Below, one piece after another: positions 9,116 through 18,079 of a stretch of DNA of 64,000 nucleotides. The translations under genes and the position numbers were made by a program. Within the stretch, counting starts at the first letter, position 1. Every line of letters begins with the position of its first letter. Under the pieces are notes generated by a model, which saw nothing but the letters and a program-made list of their open reading frames with translations, did not search any database and was not told where the DNA came from. Source of the DNA: Asanoa iriomotensis (GTDB lineage Bacteria; Actinomycetota; Actinomycetes; Mycobacteriales; Micromonosporaceae); the NCBI RefSeq assembly GCF_016862515.1, contig NZ_BONC01000020.1, positions 1 through 64,000 of the forward strand, read 5' to 3'.

Positions 9116-10055
9116 GCGTATTGCCGTGCCGGTCCCGAACCTTGAGCTTCGTCGTGGGAAGCGCCGGGGCGGGCAAGGCCTCGCCCGCGTAGCCACGGAC
9201 CACGCCGAACCGGTCGCCGGCCGTCCACTCCTCGCGCGCCTGGCGGATCTCGGCGTCACTGCGGGCCACGAAGTTCCACCACATCACCAGCGGCTCCTCG
9301 AACGGCTCGCCGCCGAGCAGGAACAGCCGCGCTCCCCCGGTGCTGGTGACCGTCGCCGCGGTGCGCTCCTCGCCCAGGTAGAGCAGCCCGCCCGGGGTCA
9401 GCTCGGCGCCGTCGACCTCGGCCGCGCCGTCGAGCGAGAGCAGCCCGTACTCGAAGTCGGTCCGCAGCTTCAGCTCTGTCCGCGCGCCCGCCTCGAGCAG
9501 CAGCTCCGCGCCGAGCAGCGGAGTGTGCACCCGGGCCGGTGAGCGCAGCGCGCCCAGCTCACCGACGACCACCGTCGTGGTGACCCCGCCCGCGGTCGCG
9601 GCCGGCAGCTCGGCGTGGTGCTCGAACCGGGCCGGCTGGTGCCGCGCGTCCTCGGGCAGCGCGACCCAGAGCTGCAGGCCGTGCATCAGCGGCGGATGCT
9701 CGGCCGGCGACTCCTCGGAGTGGGAGATGCCGTGCCCGGAGGTCATCAGGTTGAGCTGGCCGGGCAGGATCGTCTGCAGGCTGCCGAGGCTGTCGCGGTG
9801 CAGCACCTCGCCGGCGACCAGCCAGGTGACCGTCTGCAGGCCGGTGTGCGGGTGCGGCGGCACCTGCATACCGGGCCGGTTGAGCACGTCGTCGGGGCCG
9901 AACGCGTCGACGAAGCACCAGGCGCCGATCATCCGGCGGGGTCGTTGCGGCAACAGCCGCCGCACGGTCGTGTAGCGGCCGAGCGGCACGTCGTGCCCGG
10001 GCAGGAGCACGCTGGCGGGCAACCCGGCCAGCGTGACGGCACCGTCTGTACTCAC
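9102..10055 (-). CDS. Pirin family protein
   Basis: 317-residue bicupin. The N-terminal metal-ligand motif PPHPHTGLQTVTWL and the following GHGISHSEESP are typical of bacterial pirins, which bind Fe and include quercetin-dioxygenase-active members. The C-terminal pirin_C domain ends with FVARSDAEIRQAREEW. Role in the cell is not defined for the family. It is divergent from the MBL gene with 25 nt between the starts. Confidence 0.92.
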   Translation of the reverse strand: MSTDGAVTLAGLPASVLLPGHDVPLGRYTTVRRLLPQRPRRMIGAWCFVDAFGPDDVLNRPGMQVPPHPHTGLQTVTWLVAGEVLHRDSLGSLQTILPGQLNLMTSGHGISHSEESPAEHPPLMHGLQLWVALPEDARHQPARFEHHAELPAATAGGVTTTVVVGELGALRSPARVHTPLLGAELLLEAGARTELKLRTDFEYGLLSLDGAAEVDGAELTPGGLLYLGEERTAATVTSTGGARLFLLGGEPFEEPLVMWWNFVARSDAEIRQAREEWTAGDRFGVVRGYAGEALPAPALPTTKLKVRDRHGNTLSGG

Positions 10056-10080
10056 TCTTCAGAGAGTAGCCTCGGTCCTC

Positions 10081-10815
10081 GTGCGGCTGACCGTGCTCGG
10101 CGCCCGGGGCGCCTTCCCCGAAGCGGGCGACGCCTGCAGCGGCTTCCTGGTCGAGCACGACGGGTTCCGGATGTTGCTGGACGCCGGTTATGCGACGTTT
10201 CCGCGCCTGCTCGCCCATTGCACCGCCGCGGACGTCGACGCCGTCGTGATCACCCACGGCCACCCGGACCACTGCGTCGACCTCAACCCGCTGCTGCGGG
10301 CACGGTCGCTGGCCGACGACCCGCCACCACCGTTGCCGGTGTACGCACCGCCCGGCGCCCTCGACGCGGTGCTCGCGCTGGACCGGCCCGGGATGCTCGA
10401 CTACGCGCTCCACCCGGCCGGCGACGGCGACCGGCTGCGGATCGGTCCGTTCACTGTGGACGTCCGGGCGCTGCCGCACTTCGTGCCGGACAACGGCCTG
10501 CGGGTCGCGGCCGGTGGCGTGGCGCTCGCCTACCAGGGCGACAGTGGCCCCACCACCGATCTGGCCGCCCTCGCCGACGGCGCCGCTGCGCTGATCGCCG
10601 AGGCGACCTACCCGCTCGCTGTCCCCGACCACAGTGCCGGGCGGCTCAGCAGTGCGCTGGACGCCGCTGCCGCCGCGCGCACGGCGGGCGTGGGCCGGCT
10701 GCTGCTCACGCACCTCTGGCCCGGGCTGCCGGGTGACACGGCCGTCGAGGCGGCCCGGTCGGGTTACGCCGGACCGGTCGACCTGGCCGGTGCCGGTCAG
10801 GTCTGGAACCTCTAG
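10081..10815 (+). CDS. MBL-fold metallo-hydrolase (RNase Z-like subgroup)
   Basis: 244 residues from GTG at 10081; an upstream in-frame start would sit inside the divergent pirin gene. Metallo-beta-lactamase fold with the metal motif THGHPDHCVD and later ligands in ALPHFVPDNG, YQGDSGP, and LLLTHLWPG. This arrangement resembles the small RNase Z/ElaC-like hydrolases, but the tRNA-binding exosite is not evident. Cytosolic; substrate unknown. DUF2461 follows 17 nt later on the same strand. Confidence 0.87.
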   Translation: MRLTVLGARGAFPEAGDACSGFLVEHDGFRMLLDAGYATFPRLLAHCTAADVDAVVITHGHPDHCVDLNPLLRARSLADDPPPPLPVYAPPGALDAVLALDRPGMLDYALHPAGDGDRLRIGPFTVDVRALPHFVPDNGLRVAAGGVALAYQGDSGPTTDLAALADGAAALIAEATYPLAVPDHSAGRLSSALDAAAAARTAGVGRLLLTHLWPGLPGDTAVEAARSGYAGPVDLAGAGQVWNL

Positions 10816-10832
10816 CGGATAGGGTCGACGAC

Positions 10833-11471
10833 GTGGCGTTTCGCGGGTGGCCGAGCGAGGCCCTGGAGTTCTACGAGGGGCTCGAGGCCGACAACTCGAA
10901 GACCTACTGGACGGCGCACAAGGACGTCTACGAGGACCAGGTCCGCGCGCCCATGCAGGCGCTGCTCGACGACCTCGAGGCCGAGTTCGGCGCGGGCCGC
11001 ATCTTCCGGCCCTACCGCGACGTCCGGTTCAGCGCCGACAAGTCGCCCTACAAGACCGCGATCGCGGCGCGCCTGGAGCGTGGCGGCTACATCCACCTCT
11101 CGGCGACGGGGCTGGGCGCCGGCAGCGGCATGTACGTGATGGAGCGCGACCAACTCGCCCGCTACCGCGCGGCGGTCGACGACGACAAGACCGGGCCGCT
11201 GCTCGCGGCGATCGTCGCGGAGGCGGCGGCCGACGGTGTCCGGATCCACGGGCACGACCAGCTCAAGCGGGTGCCGCGCGGCTACCCGGCCGACCACCCG
11301 CGCGCCGATCTGTTGCGGCACAAGGGCGTCGTCGCCTGGAAGGAGTGGCAGGTCGCACCGTGGCTGGGCACCGCCACCGCGAAGCGCCGGGTGGCAGACT
11401 TTCTGCGCGCGTCGGTCCCGCTCAACCAGTGGCTGGCCTCTTATGTGGGGCCCAGCATCCCCGACGCCTGA
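10833..11471 (+). CDS. DUF2461 domain-containing protein
   Basis: 212 residues from GTG. Family signatures are seen at ALEFYEGLEADNSKTYWTAHKDVYE near the start and at FRPYRDVRFSADKSPYKT, HLSATGLGAGSGMYVM and KRVPRGYPADHPRADLLRHKG further on. DUF2461/TIGR02453 proteins are widespread with no established function. The gene sits between the MBL hydrolase and PIG-L genes with short gaps, suggesting one transcript. Confidence 0.93.
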   Translation: MAFRGWPSEALEFYEGLEADNSKTYWTAHKDVYEDQVRAPMQALLDDLEAEFGAGRIFRPYRDVRFSADKSPYKTAIAARLERGGYIHLSATGLGAGSGMYVMERDQLARYRAAVDDDKTGPLLAAIVAEAAADGVRIHGHDQLKRVPRGYPADHPRADLLRHKGVVAWKEWQVAPWLGTATAKRRVADFLRASVPLNQWLASYVGPSIPDA

Positions 11472-11488
11472 CCGATAGGAGTCGCTCC

Positions 11489-12223
11489 GTGTCCGACATC
11501 GCGCCGTACGAGCCGCTGACCGAGGACTGGCAGCGGGCGCTGGCCGTGGTGGCCCACCCCGACGACCTGGAGTTCGGTGCGGCGGGCGCCGTGGCGCGCT
11601 GGACCGCGCAGGGCAAGGAGATCGTCTACTGCCTGGTCACCAGCGGCGAGGCGGGCATCGACGGGCTCGCGCCCGACGAGACCAAGGTGGTCCGCGAGGC
11701 GGAGCAGCGGGCCTCGGCCGGCGTGGTCGGCGTTTCCGAGGTGGAATTCCTCGGCCTGCCCGACGGCATCCTCGAATACGGCGTCGCGCTGCGCCGCGAG
11801 ATCACCGCCGTGGTCCGCCGGCACCGCCCGGACATCGTCATCACCAACAACTTCCGCGACACCTGGGACGGCGCCGAGGCGCTCAACCAGGCCGACCACA
11901 TCGCCACCGGGCGGGCGACGCTCGACGCGGTCCGCGACGCCGGCAACCGCTGGATCTTCCCGGAGCAGGGCCTCGAGCCGTGGAACAAGGTGCGCCAGGT
12001 CTGGGCGGCGGGCTCCCCCGACGGCCGGCACGCGGTGGACATCACCGGCACGTTCGACCGCGGCATCGAGTCGCTCCAGGCGCACGAGGCCTACCTGCGC
12101 GGGCTCGGCGAGGGCGTCTTCGACCCGGAGGAGTTCCTGGAGGGCATCGGCCGCGCCGCCGGCACCCGCCTGGGCACCCGCTACGCCGCACCCTTCGAGG
12201 TCTTCACGATCAACCTGTTCTAG
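11489..12223 (+). CDS. PIG-L family deacetylase
   Basis: 244 residues from GTG at 11489 with AGGAG 8 nt upstream. The Zn-binding AHPDD motif is at VVAHPDDLEFGAAG and the third ligand region at ALNQADHIATG. PIG-L/LmbE enzymes remove acetyl groups from GlcNAc derivatives; actinobacterial members include MshB (mycothiol) and Mca. This one is shorter than MshB and matches generic PIG-L proteins, so the substrate is open. It ends tail-to-tail with the response-regulator gene, overlapping by 4 nt. Confidence 0.9.
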   Translation: MSDIAPYEPLTEDWQRALAVVAHPDDLEFGAAGAVARWTAQGKEIVYCLVTSGEAGIDGLAPDETKVVREAEQRASAGVVGVSEVEFLGLPDGILEYGVALRREITAVVRRHRPDIVITNNFRDTWDGAEALNQADHIATGRATLDAVRDAGNRWIFPEQGLEPWNKVRQVWAAGSPDGRHAVDITGTFDRGIESLQAHEAYLRGLGEGVFDPEEFLEGIGRAAGTRLGTRYAAPFEVFTINLF

Positions 12224-12864
12224 CGGGTGCCGTCGAGGTAGGCGAGCACGGCCAGGACCCGGCGGTTGTCGTCGTCCGAGACCGCCAGGCCGAGCTTGCC
12301 GAAGATGCTGGCCGTGTGCTTGCCGACCGCGCTCTCGCTCAGGAACAGCCGCTGGCCGATCGCCGCGTTGGACCGGCCCTCGGCCATCAGCTCCAGCACC
12401 TCGCGCTCGCGCGGGGTGAGCCCGCCGATCGTGGGGTCGCCGCGCGCGAACAACTTGGCGATCACGTCGGGGTCCATCGCGGTGCCGCCGGCGGCGACCC
12501 GGCGCACCGCGTCGACGAACTGCTCGGCGTTGAACACCCGGTCCTTGAGCAGGTAGCCCACCCCGCCGGTGCCGTCGGCCAGCAGTTCGCGCGCGTAGAG
12601 GCGCTCGACGTGCTGCGAGAGGACCAGCACCGGCAGCCCCGGCACCTGCCGGCGGGCGGCCAGCGCGGCCTGCAGCCCTTCGTCGGTCTGGGTCGGGGGG
12701 AGCCGCACGTCGACCACCGCGACGTCGGGCCGCTCGTCGAGCAGCGCCCGCAGCAGGTCGGGGCCGTTGTCGACGGCGGCGACGATGTCGAAGCCGTGCG
12801 CGGTCAGGAGCTGCTTGAGCCCTTCCCGGAGGAGGTAGAGGTCCTCGGCGAGGACAACGCGCAC
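12220..12864 (-). CDS. LuxR/NarL-type response regulator
   Basis: 214 residues: receiver domain 1-120 with phosphoacceptor Asp52 in DVAVVDVRLPP and Lys in YLLKDRV, then a LuxR HTH (about 148-205: GLTPREREVLELMAEGRSNAAIG). It lies directly behind the histidine kinase and overlaps its end by 61 nt, so the two are surely a cognate pair. The divergent ABC exporter is the likely target, by analogy with many actinobacterial systems; this is inference. Confidence 0.95.
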   Translation of the reverse strand: MRVVLAEDLYLLREGLKQLLTAHGFDIVAAVDNGPDLLRALLDERPDVAVVDVRLPPTQTDEGLQAALAARRQVPGLPVLVLSQHVERLYARELLADGTGGVGYLLKDRVFNAEQFVDAVRRVAAGGTAMDPDVIAKLFARGDPTIGGLTPREREVLELMAEGRSNAAIGQRLFLSESAVGKHTASIFGKLGLAVSDDDNRRVLAVLAYLDGTR

Positions 12865-14714
12865 GGCACCTCCAGCGTCACGACGGTCGGCCCACCGGGC
12901 GGGCTGACCACCCGGACAGTACCGTCGAACGCCGACAGCCGGTGCCGCATGCCGCGCAGCCCGCTGCCCAGCGCGGGGTCGGCGCCACCGCGCCCGTCGT
13001 CGGTCACCACGGCGGTGAGCACGCCGTCGACGTGCCCGAACTCCACCGTCACGGCCGACGCGGCCGCGTGCTTGGCCGCGTTGACCAGCGCCTCACTGAC
13101 CGCGAAATAGACCGCGGCCTCGACCGGCTCGGGCGCGCGACCGGACAGCCCGGCGGACACCGTGGCCGGCACGGGGCTGTCCAGCGCGAGCGCGCGGACC
13201 GCCTCGACCAGGCCGCGTTCGGCGAGCACGGGCGGACGTACGCCGCGGACCAGGTCCCGCAGCTCGGCCAGGGCGCGGGCCGTGCTCTCGCGGGCGTCGG
13301 CGACCAGCCGGCGGGCCGCGGCCGGGTCGGTGTCGATCAGCGCCTCGACCGCGCCGAGCGCCAGCCCGACCGCGACCAGCCGGCCTTGCGCGCCGTCGTG
13401 CAGGTCGCGCTCGATCCGGCGCAGCTCCGCCGCCTGCGCCGAGGTCGCGTCGTCGCGGCTCTCGGTGAGCTGCTCGACCCGCAGCGCCAGGCGGGCCTTG
13501 GCGGTCGGAGCCAGCAGCACGGCGGTCCACCGACCGTGCAGCCGCAGCGCCGCGGGCGCGAACGCGGTGCCGGCGACGATCAGCGCGAGGCCGGCCAGCA
13601 GCGCGAGCACCGGGCGGTCGGCGAGGATCGCGAGCGCGGGCGGGTCGTCCAGCCGCCCGAGGCGGGCCAGCGCCGGGATCGTCATGCCGACGAGGCCGTA
13701 GCCGACCGCGCCGGCCGACGCGGCCACCAGCGCACCGCCGACGATCGGGTCCGTGACCGTCCACAACAGATCACGCCAGGTCGCGGGGTCGTTCCAGATC
13801 CAGTCCAGCCGCTGGAAGAACCGGGTCCAACCCTTGGTCTTGTAGAGCGAGTCACCGACCGCGTAGAGACCGTCCGGCCGCCGCGGCGGCAGCTCCGGCT
13901 CCGGCCGGTACGGCGTCTGGATCGCCACGCCCGACCACCGCTGCGCCAACTGGCGCCGGAGCGCGGTGAACCGGCGCACGGCCGCCGCGCTCTCCGGCAC
14001 GGCGCCGACGATGCCCACCGCGAACAACGAGAAGGCGACGAAGGCGAGCACGGCCAGAGCGGCGCTGAGCACGGTCAGTCCGCCGAGCGCCGCCAACTGC
14101 GTCAGCGTGACGAACCGCTTCCCCAACCACGCCTTCAGCGAGCCGAGCCCGGTGCGCGGCGCGAGCATCCGCGCGGTCCACGCGTCGTGGGCGCGCACGG
14201 CCGTCGGCGCGACGACACCGCCGAGCGCCACCATGCCGAGCCCGACGGGAACCCACCAGACCGATCCACCGCTGACGGCCACCGCCAGCCCCACGGCCAC
14301 CAGCGCGGCCGGCCCGAAGCCCAGCAACCCGCCGACCACCGGGTTGGTCAGCAGCCAGCCGACGTCCCGCCAGGTCGCCGGATCACCCAGCGCCCACTCG
14401 AGGTAACGGAACTGCCGCGGCCAGAAGGGCGACCGGTAGAGCCGCCGGTCGTGCCGGTAACGCCCGTCCGGCTCCCCCTCCGGCGGCTCCGGCCGGTCGC
14501 GATAAGGCAGCGGGACCCCGCCGCAGACCCGGCGCACCAGGTTGGTGAAGAGCCGCATCGTCACGATCGGCCAGGGCAGCAGGAAGATCACACCTAGGCC
14601 GAAGCCCGGCACGAAGAGCGCGAGGTGCATGACGAGCAGCACGGCCGACCCGATCGCGAGGCAACCGCGAAGCAGGCCGCCGGCCAGGGCGTGCAGTCCG
14701 CGCGTCATGGGCAC
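12804..14714 (-). CDS. Sensor histidine kinase (HisKA_3) with duplicated N-terminal sensor module
   Basis: 636 residues. Two similar membrane sensor modules occupy roughly residues 30-200 and 265-400. Each contains a DPATWRDxxW segment followed by TxPIVGG or TNPVVGG and then hydrophobic helices, matching the putative-sensor domain found before actinobacterial kinases. Dimerisation/phosphoacceptor region: RRIERDLHDGAQGRLVAVGL with His439. ATPase domain motifs: EALVNAAKHAAAS, TDDGRGGADP and GSGLRGMRHRLSAF. The last 20 codons overlap the response regulator frame and are Ser-rich. It probably senses an envelope signal. Confidence 0.93.
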   Translation of the reverse strand: MPMTRGLHALAGGLLRGCLAIGSAVLLVMHLALFVPGFGLGVIFLLPWPIVTMRLFTNLVRRVCGGVPLPYRDRPEPPEGEPDGRYRHDRRLYRSPFWPRQFRYLEWALGDPATWRDVGWLLTNPVVGGLLGFGPAALVAVGLAVAVSGGSVWWVPVGLGMVALGGVVAPTAVRAHDAWTARMLAPRTGLGSLKAWLGKRFVTLTQLAALGGLTVLSAALAVLAFVAFSLFAVGIVGAVPESAAAVRRFTALRRQLAQRWSGVAIQTPYRPEPELPPRRPDGLYAVGDSLYKTKGWTRFFQRLDWIWNDPATWRDLLWTVTDPIVGGALVAASAGAVGYGLVGMTIPALARLGRLDDPPALAILADRPVLALLAGLALIVAGTAFAPAALRLHGRWTAVLLAPTAKARLALRVEQLTESRDDATSAQAAELRRIERDLHDGAQGRLVAVGLALGAVEALIDTDPAAARRLVADARESTARALAELRDLVRGVRPPVLAERGLVEAVRALALDSPVPATVSAGLSGRAPEPVEAAVYFAVSEALVNAAKHAAASAVTVEFGHVDGVLTAVVTDDGRGGADPALGSGLRGMRHRLSAFDGTVRVVSPPGGPTVVTLEVPCALSSPRTSTSSGKGSSSS

Positions 14715-14841
14715 AGTCTGGCCGAACCGCGCTCAGCCGGGCAGTGCGGCCAGGCGCCGTCCACAAGGGTGTAGCTAGCCCCACCCCGGTCGGCGGCTGG
14801 ACACATTCCGGCCGGCGGCCCGGCTTTCTAGCGTTCTTCCC

Positions 14842-15600
14842 ATGACCACGAACGCACTCCGGCTCACCGGACTGACCAAGCGTTTCGGCGACAAGCTGGC
14901 CGCCGACGCGGTCGACCTGACCGTTCCGGCCGGCTCGTTCTTCGGCCTGGTGGGCCCGAACGGCGCCGGCAAGACCACCGCCCTGTCGATGGCGGTCGGG
15001 CTGCTGCGGCCCGACGCCGGCCGGGCAGAGATCTTCGGCACCGACGTCTGGCGGGAGCCGACCGCGGCCAAGCGGCTCGTCGGCGTGCTGCCCGACGGCA
15101 TGGCGATGACCGAGCGGCTCACCGGGCGGGAGATGCTCACCTATCTCGGCCGCCTGCACGGCATGCCGGCCGACGTCGTCGCCGCCCGGGTCGACGAACT
15201 GCTCACCGTGCTCGACCTCGACGATGCCGACCGGACCCTGATCCTGGGCTACTCGGCCGGCATGCGGAAGAAGATCGCGCTGGCCAGCGCGCTGCTCGGG
15301 GCGCCGCGCCTGCTGGTGCTCGACGAGCCGTTCGAGGCGGTCGACCCGGTGTCGGCGCTGACCATCCGGTCGATCCTGCGGCGGTTCGTCGCGGGCGGCG
15401 GCTCGGTGGTGCTCTCCAGCCACGTGATGCCGCTGGTGGAGCAGCTCTGCGACACGGTCGCGGTGATGAACGCGGGCCGGGTCGTCGCGGCCGGCCCGAC
15501 CGACGAGGTGCGCGGCGGCCGCTCGCTCGACGAGGTGTTCATCGAGCTGGTCGGTGCCCGTACCGCTGGTGAGGAGGAACTGGCGTGGTTGGCGTCCTGA
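14842..15600 (+). CDS. ABC transporter ATP-binding protein
   Basis: 252 residues. Walker A at 38-46 (GPNGAGKTT), ABC signature-like LGYSAGMRKKIALASAL, Walker B LLVLDEPFEAVD, and the switch His in VVLSSHVMP. It resembles the ATPases of actinobacterial efflux systems such as drug, lantibiotic or Na+ exporters. Its stop lies 13 nt inside the permease frame, so the pair is cotranslated. Divergent from the kinase gene across 127 bp. Confidence 0.95.
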   Translation: MTTNALRLTGLTKRFGDKLAADAVDLTVPAGSFFGLVGPNGAGKTTALSMAVGLLRPDAGRAEIFGTDVWREPTAAKRLVGVLPDGMAMTERLTGREMLTYLGRLHGMPADVVAARVDELLTVLDLDDADRTLILGYSAGMRKKIALASALLGAPRLLVLDEPFEAVDPVSALTIRSILRRFVAGGGSVVLSSHVMPLVEQLCDTVAVMNAGRVVAAGPTDEVRGGRSLDEVFIELVGARTAGEEELAWLAS

Positions 15601-17108
15601 TCGCGATGAAGTGGCGGATCCTGCGCCACTCGTTCACCGGCACCAAGGCCACGACGACGACCACCGGCCTGGTGGGCGGGCTCGCGGCAGCCGGCTGCAC
15701 GCTCTGGTTGACCATCGCGGCCGGCCCCGACCGGGCCGGCGGCGCCCTGCTGCTGACGATGGCGTCCTGGCTGCTCGGCTGGATCGTCGGCCCGATGATG
15801 GGCGGCACCGACCCGGGCCTGCGCCGGGAGCACCTGCGGCACGTGCCGCTGACCGACCGCCAGCTCGCCGTCGGGCTCCTCGGCGCCGCGCTGGTCGGCG
15901 TCGGACCGGCGGTCACGCTGGTCGGCGGCACGAGCCTCATCTGGTACGCGCTGCGCCTGGACCCGGCGGCCGTACCCGTGGCCCTGCTGGTCCTGGTGCT
16001 CTTCGTCCTCCTGCTCGTCGCCCTCGCCAACGTGGTCGTCTCCCTCGTCGGCCGCGTGATCAACGGCCGGCTGAGCGCGGCGCTGATGGCGATCCCGTGG
16101 GGCGTGCTGGTCTGCCTGGGCGCACAGGGCTGGGTGGTCATCGCCGCGATCACCGGCGGCCCGGAGACCGCGCTGCCGCCGTTCATCGCCGACAAGCTGC
16201 GCCTCGCACCCTCGGGCTGGCCGGTCGTGGCCATCGAGGCGGCGGCACGCGGCGACTGGCTGCTGGTGGCGGCGGTCGTCGCCGGCCTGGCCGCGAGCAT
16301 CGCCGCCGCGCTGGGCGCCTGGGCGCTGCTGCTGCGCCGCCCGGTCAGCCCGACCGTCATCCGCGGCGCCCGCTGGCGAGGTTGGCGGCCGCCCACCGCG
16401 CTGGCCGCCGTGGTCGGCAAGGAGCTGCGCACCTGGGGCCGCGACCTGGTCCGCATCCACTTCCTGGCGTTCGCGCTGGTCTACGTGCTGACCTACGTGC
16501 TGCTCCCGCTGCTGATCAACGTGACCGACTACCTGCCGATGAGCGGCGTGTTCTTCACGGTGTTCGCGGTCGGCTGCTGCGCCCACCTGCACAGCTCCGA
16601 CGGCACCGCGCTCTGGCAGACGCTGCTCACCCCGGGCGCGGAGCGGGCCGACGTCCGCGGCCGCCAGCGGGCGTGGCTGCTGCTCGTGGCGCCGGCGGCG
16701 ATCGTGCTCACCCTGGCCGGCGCGATCTGGCACGGCGCGTGGGACATGGTCCCGTGGGCGGTCGGCCTGCTGCCGGTCGTGCTCGGCGGCGGCGCGGGCC
16801 TGCTGGTGCTCGTCTCGGTGTTCGTGCCGGTGCGGATCGTCGACCCGCACAAGCGCGGCAGCAACCCGGGCTCCGACGGCGGCGGCCTCTCCGGGATCGT
16901 CTGGCTGTCGCTGCTCTCGCTGACGGTGCTCGCGTCGCCGGCGCTGGCCTTGCTGATCACCGGCACGGTCCGCGACGACGAGTTGCTCCGCTGGCTGGCG
17001 ACCCCGGTGAGCCTGGTGCTCGGCGTGGTGCTGGCCTGGGGCCTGGGCCGCCTGGCCATCACCCGCCTGACCACCCGCGGCCCGGAACTGCTGGCCAAGC
17101 TCGGCTGA
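15585..17108 (+). CDS. ABC transporter permease (multi-span membrane protein)
   Basis: 507 residues from GTG, overlapping the ATPase gene by 16 nt. About ten to twelve hydrophobic segments span the length, for example near TTTGLVGGLAAAGCTLWL, VALLVLVLFVLLLVALANVV, and the C-terminal VSLVLGVVLAWGLG. No soluble domain is seen. Together with the ATPase it should form an exporter; the substrate is unknown. A strong hairpin ends the operon. Confidence 0.9.
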   Translation: MVGVLIAMKWRILRHSFTGTKATTTTTGLVGGLAAAGCTLWLTIAAGPDRAGGALLLTMASWLLGWIVGPMMGGTDPGLRREHLRHVPLTDRQLAVGLLGAALVGVGPAVTLVGGTSLIWYALRLDPAAVPVALLVLVLFVLLLVALANVVVSLVGRVINGRLSAALMAIPWGVLVCLGAQGWVVIAAITGGPETALPPFIADKLRLAPSGWPVVAIEAAARGDWLLVAAVVAGLAASIAAALGAWALLLRRPVSPTVIRGARWRGWRPPTALAAVVGKELRTWGRDLVRIHFLAFALVYVLTYVLLPLLINVTDYLPMSGVFFTVFAVGCCAHLHSSDGTALWQTLLTPGAERADVRGRQRAWLLLVAPAAIVLTLAGAIWHGAWDMVPWAVGLLPVVLGGGAGLLVLVSVFVPVRIVDPHKRGSNPGSDGGGLSGIVWLSLLSLTVLASPALALLITGTVRDDELLRWLATPVSLVLGVVLAWGLGRLAITRLTTRGPELLAKLG

Positions 17109-17112
17109 CGCA

Positions 17113-17167
17113 CGAAAGGAACGGTCCGTTCCAATCGGAAACCGATTGGAACGGACCGTTCCTTTCG
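17113..17167. terminator. 26-bp perfect inverted repeat, probable bidirectional terminator
   Basis: Arms 17113-17138 and 17142-17167 are perfectly complementary around an AAA loop. The outer part begins CGAAAGG and mirrors as CCTTTCG, giving T-rich ends on both strands. It sits between the permease stop (17108) and the opposing fasciclin stop (17174), where one element can serve both genes. It contains the core GGAACGGTCCGTT, shared with the hairpin at 38551. Confidence 0.9.
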
Positions 17168-17173
17168 CTTGGA

Positions 17174-17860
17174 TCAGGTCGCGGACGGCGTCGGCGTGGT
17201 CGACGGCGGCGTCAGCACCCCGTCGATCAGGTAGACCGTCGCGTTCCTGGTCTGGATGTTCCCGCAGACCACGCTCGCGGTGTTGTTGACGGTGAAGTCC
17301 TCGCCGCTGCCCGTGACGGTCAGATCCTGGCCTTCCATCGTCTTGTGCGTGCCGGCCAGGTTGGACGGGCTCAGCCGCTGCGGCACCACGTGGTACTCGA
17401 GCGTCTGCGTCAGCTGCGTCTTGTTGGCCAGCAGCGCGTTGAGCTGCGCCTGCCCGATCTTGTTGAACGCGTCGTTGGTCGGCGCGAACACCGTGATGTT
17501 CTGTGCGTTGTTCAACGTGTCGGTGAGCCCGGCCGTCTTGATCGCGTTGGCCAGCGTCGACAGCTGCGGGTTGCTGGCGACCGCGGTGGCGACCGGCTGC
17601 CCGGCCATCGACGAGAGGCTGCCGGCCCCCGAGCTCGGCAGCGAGGAACAGCCCGGACCGAAGACCTGGCCGCCGCCGGCTGTGGTCGCCGTGCCCGTCG
17701 GCTGGGGGGTGCGGGTCGAGCCCCCGCCGGGCGACGTGGCCGTCGCGCCGCCGGTCGGCTGGAGGGCGGTGGACGGGCTGGTGTCCGAGCCGCACGCCGC
17801 CATGGCCAGGGCCATCGCGGCCACCGTGACGGCGAGACCCGCTGTCCTGAAGACACGCAT
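17174..17860 (-). CDS. Fasciclin-domain lipoprotein
   Basis: 228 residues from ATG at 17860. The N-terminus is a lipoprotein signal ending in AMAAC (Cys22), then a Thr/Pro/Gly-rich linker to about residue 70. The FAS1 domain follows, with H1/H2 motifs NITVFAPTNDAFNKI and VYLIDGVLTPPS. FAS1 lipoproteins of actinobacteria (MPT70/MPT83-like) are surface-exposed and thought to act in adhesion. An internal Cys pair (GCSSLP and VVCGNI) may form a disulfide. A longer in-frame upstream start exists but would mask the signal peptide. Confidence 0.92.
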   Translation of the reverse strand: MRVFRTAGLAVTVAAMALAMAACGSDTSPSTALQPTGGATATSPGGGSTRTPQPTGTATTAGGGQVFGPGCSSLPSSGAGSLSSMAGQPVATAVASNPQLSTLANAIKTAGLTDTLNNAQNITVFAPTNDAFNKIGQAQLNALLANKTQLTQTLEYHVVPQRLSPSNLAGTHKTMEGQDLTVTGSGEDFTVNNTASVVCGNIQTRNATVYLIDGVLTPPSTTPTPSAT

Positions 17861-18079
17861 GATGCTGAAATCCCCTCGCGTCGGTTTTGAGTGCTTTACA
17901 CAGATTCGTACCAGCATGCACCGACCGATGGAGCCTACTTGACGTAATCGAGACATAGCGTTGGGTGATGGTCATTGGCCGTCAGGCTCGGTTCGGCGAT
18001 CGGACGCCGTCAACGCTCGACGTCCCCACGGGCGTAACGTATAAATGCGTCTTTAGCCGCAATTGAACGGAGCTGGTGA
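17861..18079. promoter_or_regulatory. Divergent intergenic region, fasciclin lipoprotein / GGDEF-EAL gene
   Basis: 219 bp between two divergent starts. An AT-richer patch (cgtataaatgcg near 18040) may be a -10 region for the plus gene. No palindrome or other operator-like sequence was seen. Confidence 0.3.
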
